A stretch of 64,000 nucleotides of DNA from a virus: positions 1 to 64,000 of the IMG/VR virus record IMGVR_UViG_3300021197_001521; one strand, 5' to 3'. The notes under the pieces were generated by a model. It did no database searches. It saw nothing but the letters and a program-made list of their open reading frames with translations, and was not told where the DNA came from. Positions within the stretch are counted from its first letter, which is position 1. Every line of letters starts with the position of its first letter. Of the stretch, positions 63,035 through 64,000 are shown one piece after another. A program made the position numbers and the translations under genes.

Positions 63035-64000
63035 TTATATTTCGTGTATTTTATTAATAATAAACGAACCGTCTTTTTCTACCTCTCCGCAGAATAATAA
63101 GTTAAGACCTTCATCTAGTATATATTTAGTCTTCTCTGTAGTCTCTGGAAAGACCACCACATTATCAATAGAGCAAGTTTCATCTTCCAGTGTCAGGAAA
63201 CACATATCTTTACCTTTGCTCTTGCCTTTTTTGCATTTATATTTCTGCAATCTACTAACATTTGCTACTATACAGATATCTTTACCGTGTTTTCCATTTA
63301 GTATTTCTTTACACGAAGTATTTGAGTGCGATGTGTCAGACGCTTCTACTTTAGACAGCGAGACAGGGCATCCCAAGAATTTCTTTTCTTGTTCCACAAT
63401 CCATTCTGGATCATCCGATAGGTCATAGGGAGGGTTCTCTATAAAGAACATTTCGTTCTCAATGATTTGCTTCCTATCGACCTTACTAGTTCCACCGCCT
63501 TCCTTTTTTGTGGGCGCTAGATCTTTAAACGCATCATAAAGATTGTCCCATTTGCGTACAGGATAATTTATTGTTAACCATTTAAGTTCTGCTTTTGTTA
63601 AGTTTTTAAATATCAAATATTCATAAAGAGCTTTATTCCTAGTAACTCCAATAGACTTGGTGGAAAAGAATCCGACAGAACATAGTGCTTTAAATGCAGT
63701 TGCATTAATTTTAGGAGATAAGTATACAAGAACATCCATCCAGTTAAATTCTTTTGGTTTCTTGTTTATGTCTTTACAGGTTTCTGATACTGCCTTTATG
63801 ACTTTATCGCCATTAACACCCGTTAGCGACTTAATGTCTTTAAGACCGAAGTACAAGTTGTTCTTATAAACTCCAAAAGTCTTGTTAAATAAAGTCAAAT
63901 TAGGAATTTTTACTTCTATGTCAAATAACTTTGCTTCAGATACAAGTTCGTAAACTTCTTGATGTGGGTCTTGCTTTTCATTCGCATAGGTTAGGTATGA
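63035..64000 (-). CDS. DNA polymerase III alpha-like (C-family), C-terminal part (cut by right edge)
   Basis: The frame is open through base 64000, so the gene continues outside; the TTG near 63898 is not its start. The visible part matches the end of DnaE: a lead-in YLTYANEKQDP then EVYELVSEAKLFDIEV, LYFGLKDIKSL with VNGDKVI (the helix-hairpin-helix region), and a C-terminal OB domain with DICIVANVSRLQKYKCKKGK and MCFLTLEDETCSIDNVVVFP. Catalytic residues lie outside the window. A phage-encoded C-family polymerase implies its own replisome. It is followed immediately by the leftward promoter. Confidence 0.75.
   Translation of the reverse strand, partial: SYLTYANEKQDPHQEVYELVSEAKLFDIEVKIPNLTLFNKTFGVYKNNLYFGLKDIKSLTGVNGDKVIKAVSETCKDINKKPKEFNWMDVLVYLSPKINATAFKALCSVGFFSTKSIGVTRNKALYEYLIFKNLTKAELKWLTINYPVRKWDNLYDAFKDLAPTKKEGGGTSKVDRKQIIENEMFFIENPPYDLSDDPEWIVEQEKKFLGCPVSLSKVEASDTSHSNTSCKEILNGKHGKDICIVANVSRLQKYKCKKGKSKGKDMCFLTLEDETCSIDNVVVFPETTEKTKYILDEGLNLLFCGEVEKDGSFIINKIHEI

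Noticed and set aside
1-64000. tRNA genes, CRISPR arrays, integrase or attachment site
   Set aside because: No cloverleaf-like sequences, spaced direct repeats or recombinase motifs were seen; nearly all sequence is coding, so a lysogeny module is not supported here.

Overview
The window is a 64-kb piece of a large, AT-rich tailed-phage genome, most likely marine. The host cannot be read from the sequence. It falls into two convergent blocks that meet at a bidirectional terminator near 44.1 kb: a rightward virion block (about 1-44,108) and a leftward block of glycan and replication genes (about 44,167-64,000). Genes are packed tightly, often with ATGA or TAATG overlaps, and most have GGAG/AAGGA-type ribosome binding sites. 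No tRNA, CRISPR array, insertion sequence, integrase, terminase, portal, major capsid or tail-sheath gene is visible. No gene-free gap exceeds 300 bases.

Rightward block. It opens with the tail end of a polysaccharide pyruvyl transferase-like gene cut by the left edge. Small virion, connector and fibre-like genes follow (447-6110). A tail tube protein with an internally duplicated domain has its own candidate promoter (6161). Next come three probable tail-assembly genes; the first and third are paralogues, and the third carries seven exact-length 7-residue repeats. After them lie a 1991-aa tape measure protein (predicting a tail of roughly 300 nm) and a giant 5387-aa gene (15550-31713) with RCC1-like, LamG-like, FG-GAP-like and Rossmann-like segments. 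The block ends with tail-tip/hub-like proteins (595, 155, 1652 and 1460 aa) and a 244-aa virion protein that has its own promoter-like motif.

Leftward block. Reading from the right edge, it starts with the C-terminal part of a C-family (DnaE-like) DNA polymerase. A near-consensus sigma70-type promoter and an SSB follow. Then comes a nearly unbroken run of glycan genes: several GT-B and GT-A glycosyltransferases, a DUF5672 protein, GT10-like and GT11 fucosyltransferase-type enzymes, an NAD-dependent sugar epimerase, a ColD-type PLP 3-dehydratase with His in place of the Schiff-base Lys, and a GDP-fucose/GDP-colitose synthase homologue. The block ends with an EDxHD-type homing endonuclease, a probable single-strand annealing protein and a zinc-ribbon protein.

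Working model (inference): the phage builds a long-tailed virion with a giant multi-domain tail adhesin. It also makes a dedicated deoxysugar-containing glycan, possibly with colitose or fucose, that decorates the virion or remodels the host surface. Two promoter classes are suggested. The leftward early/middle class has a clear -35 and -10. The rightward late class has only a TGTATA...AATA core, at up to three sites.
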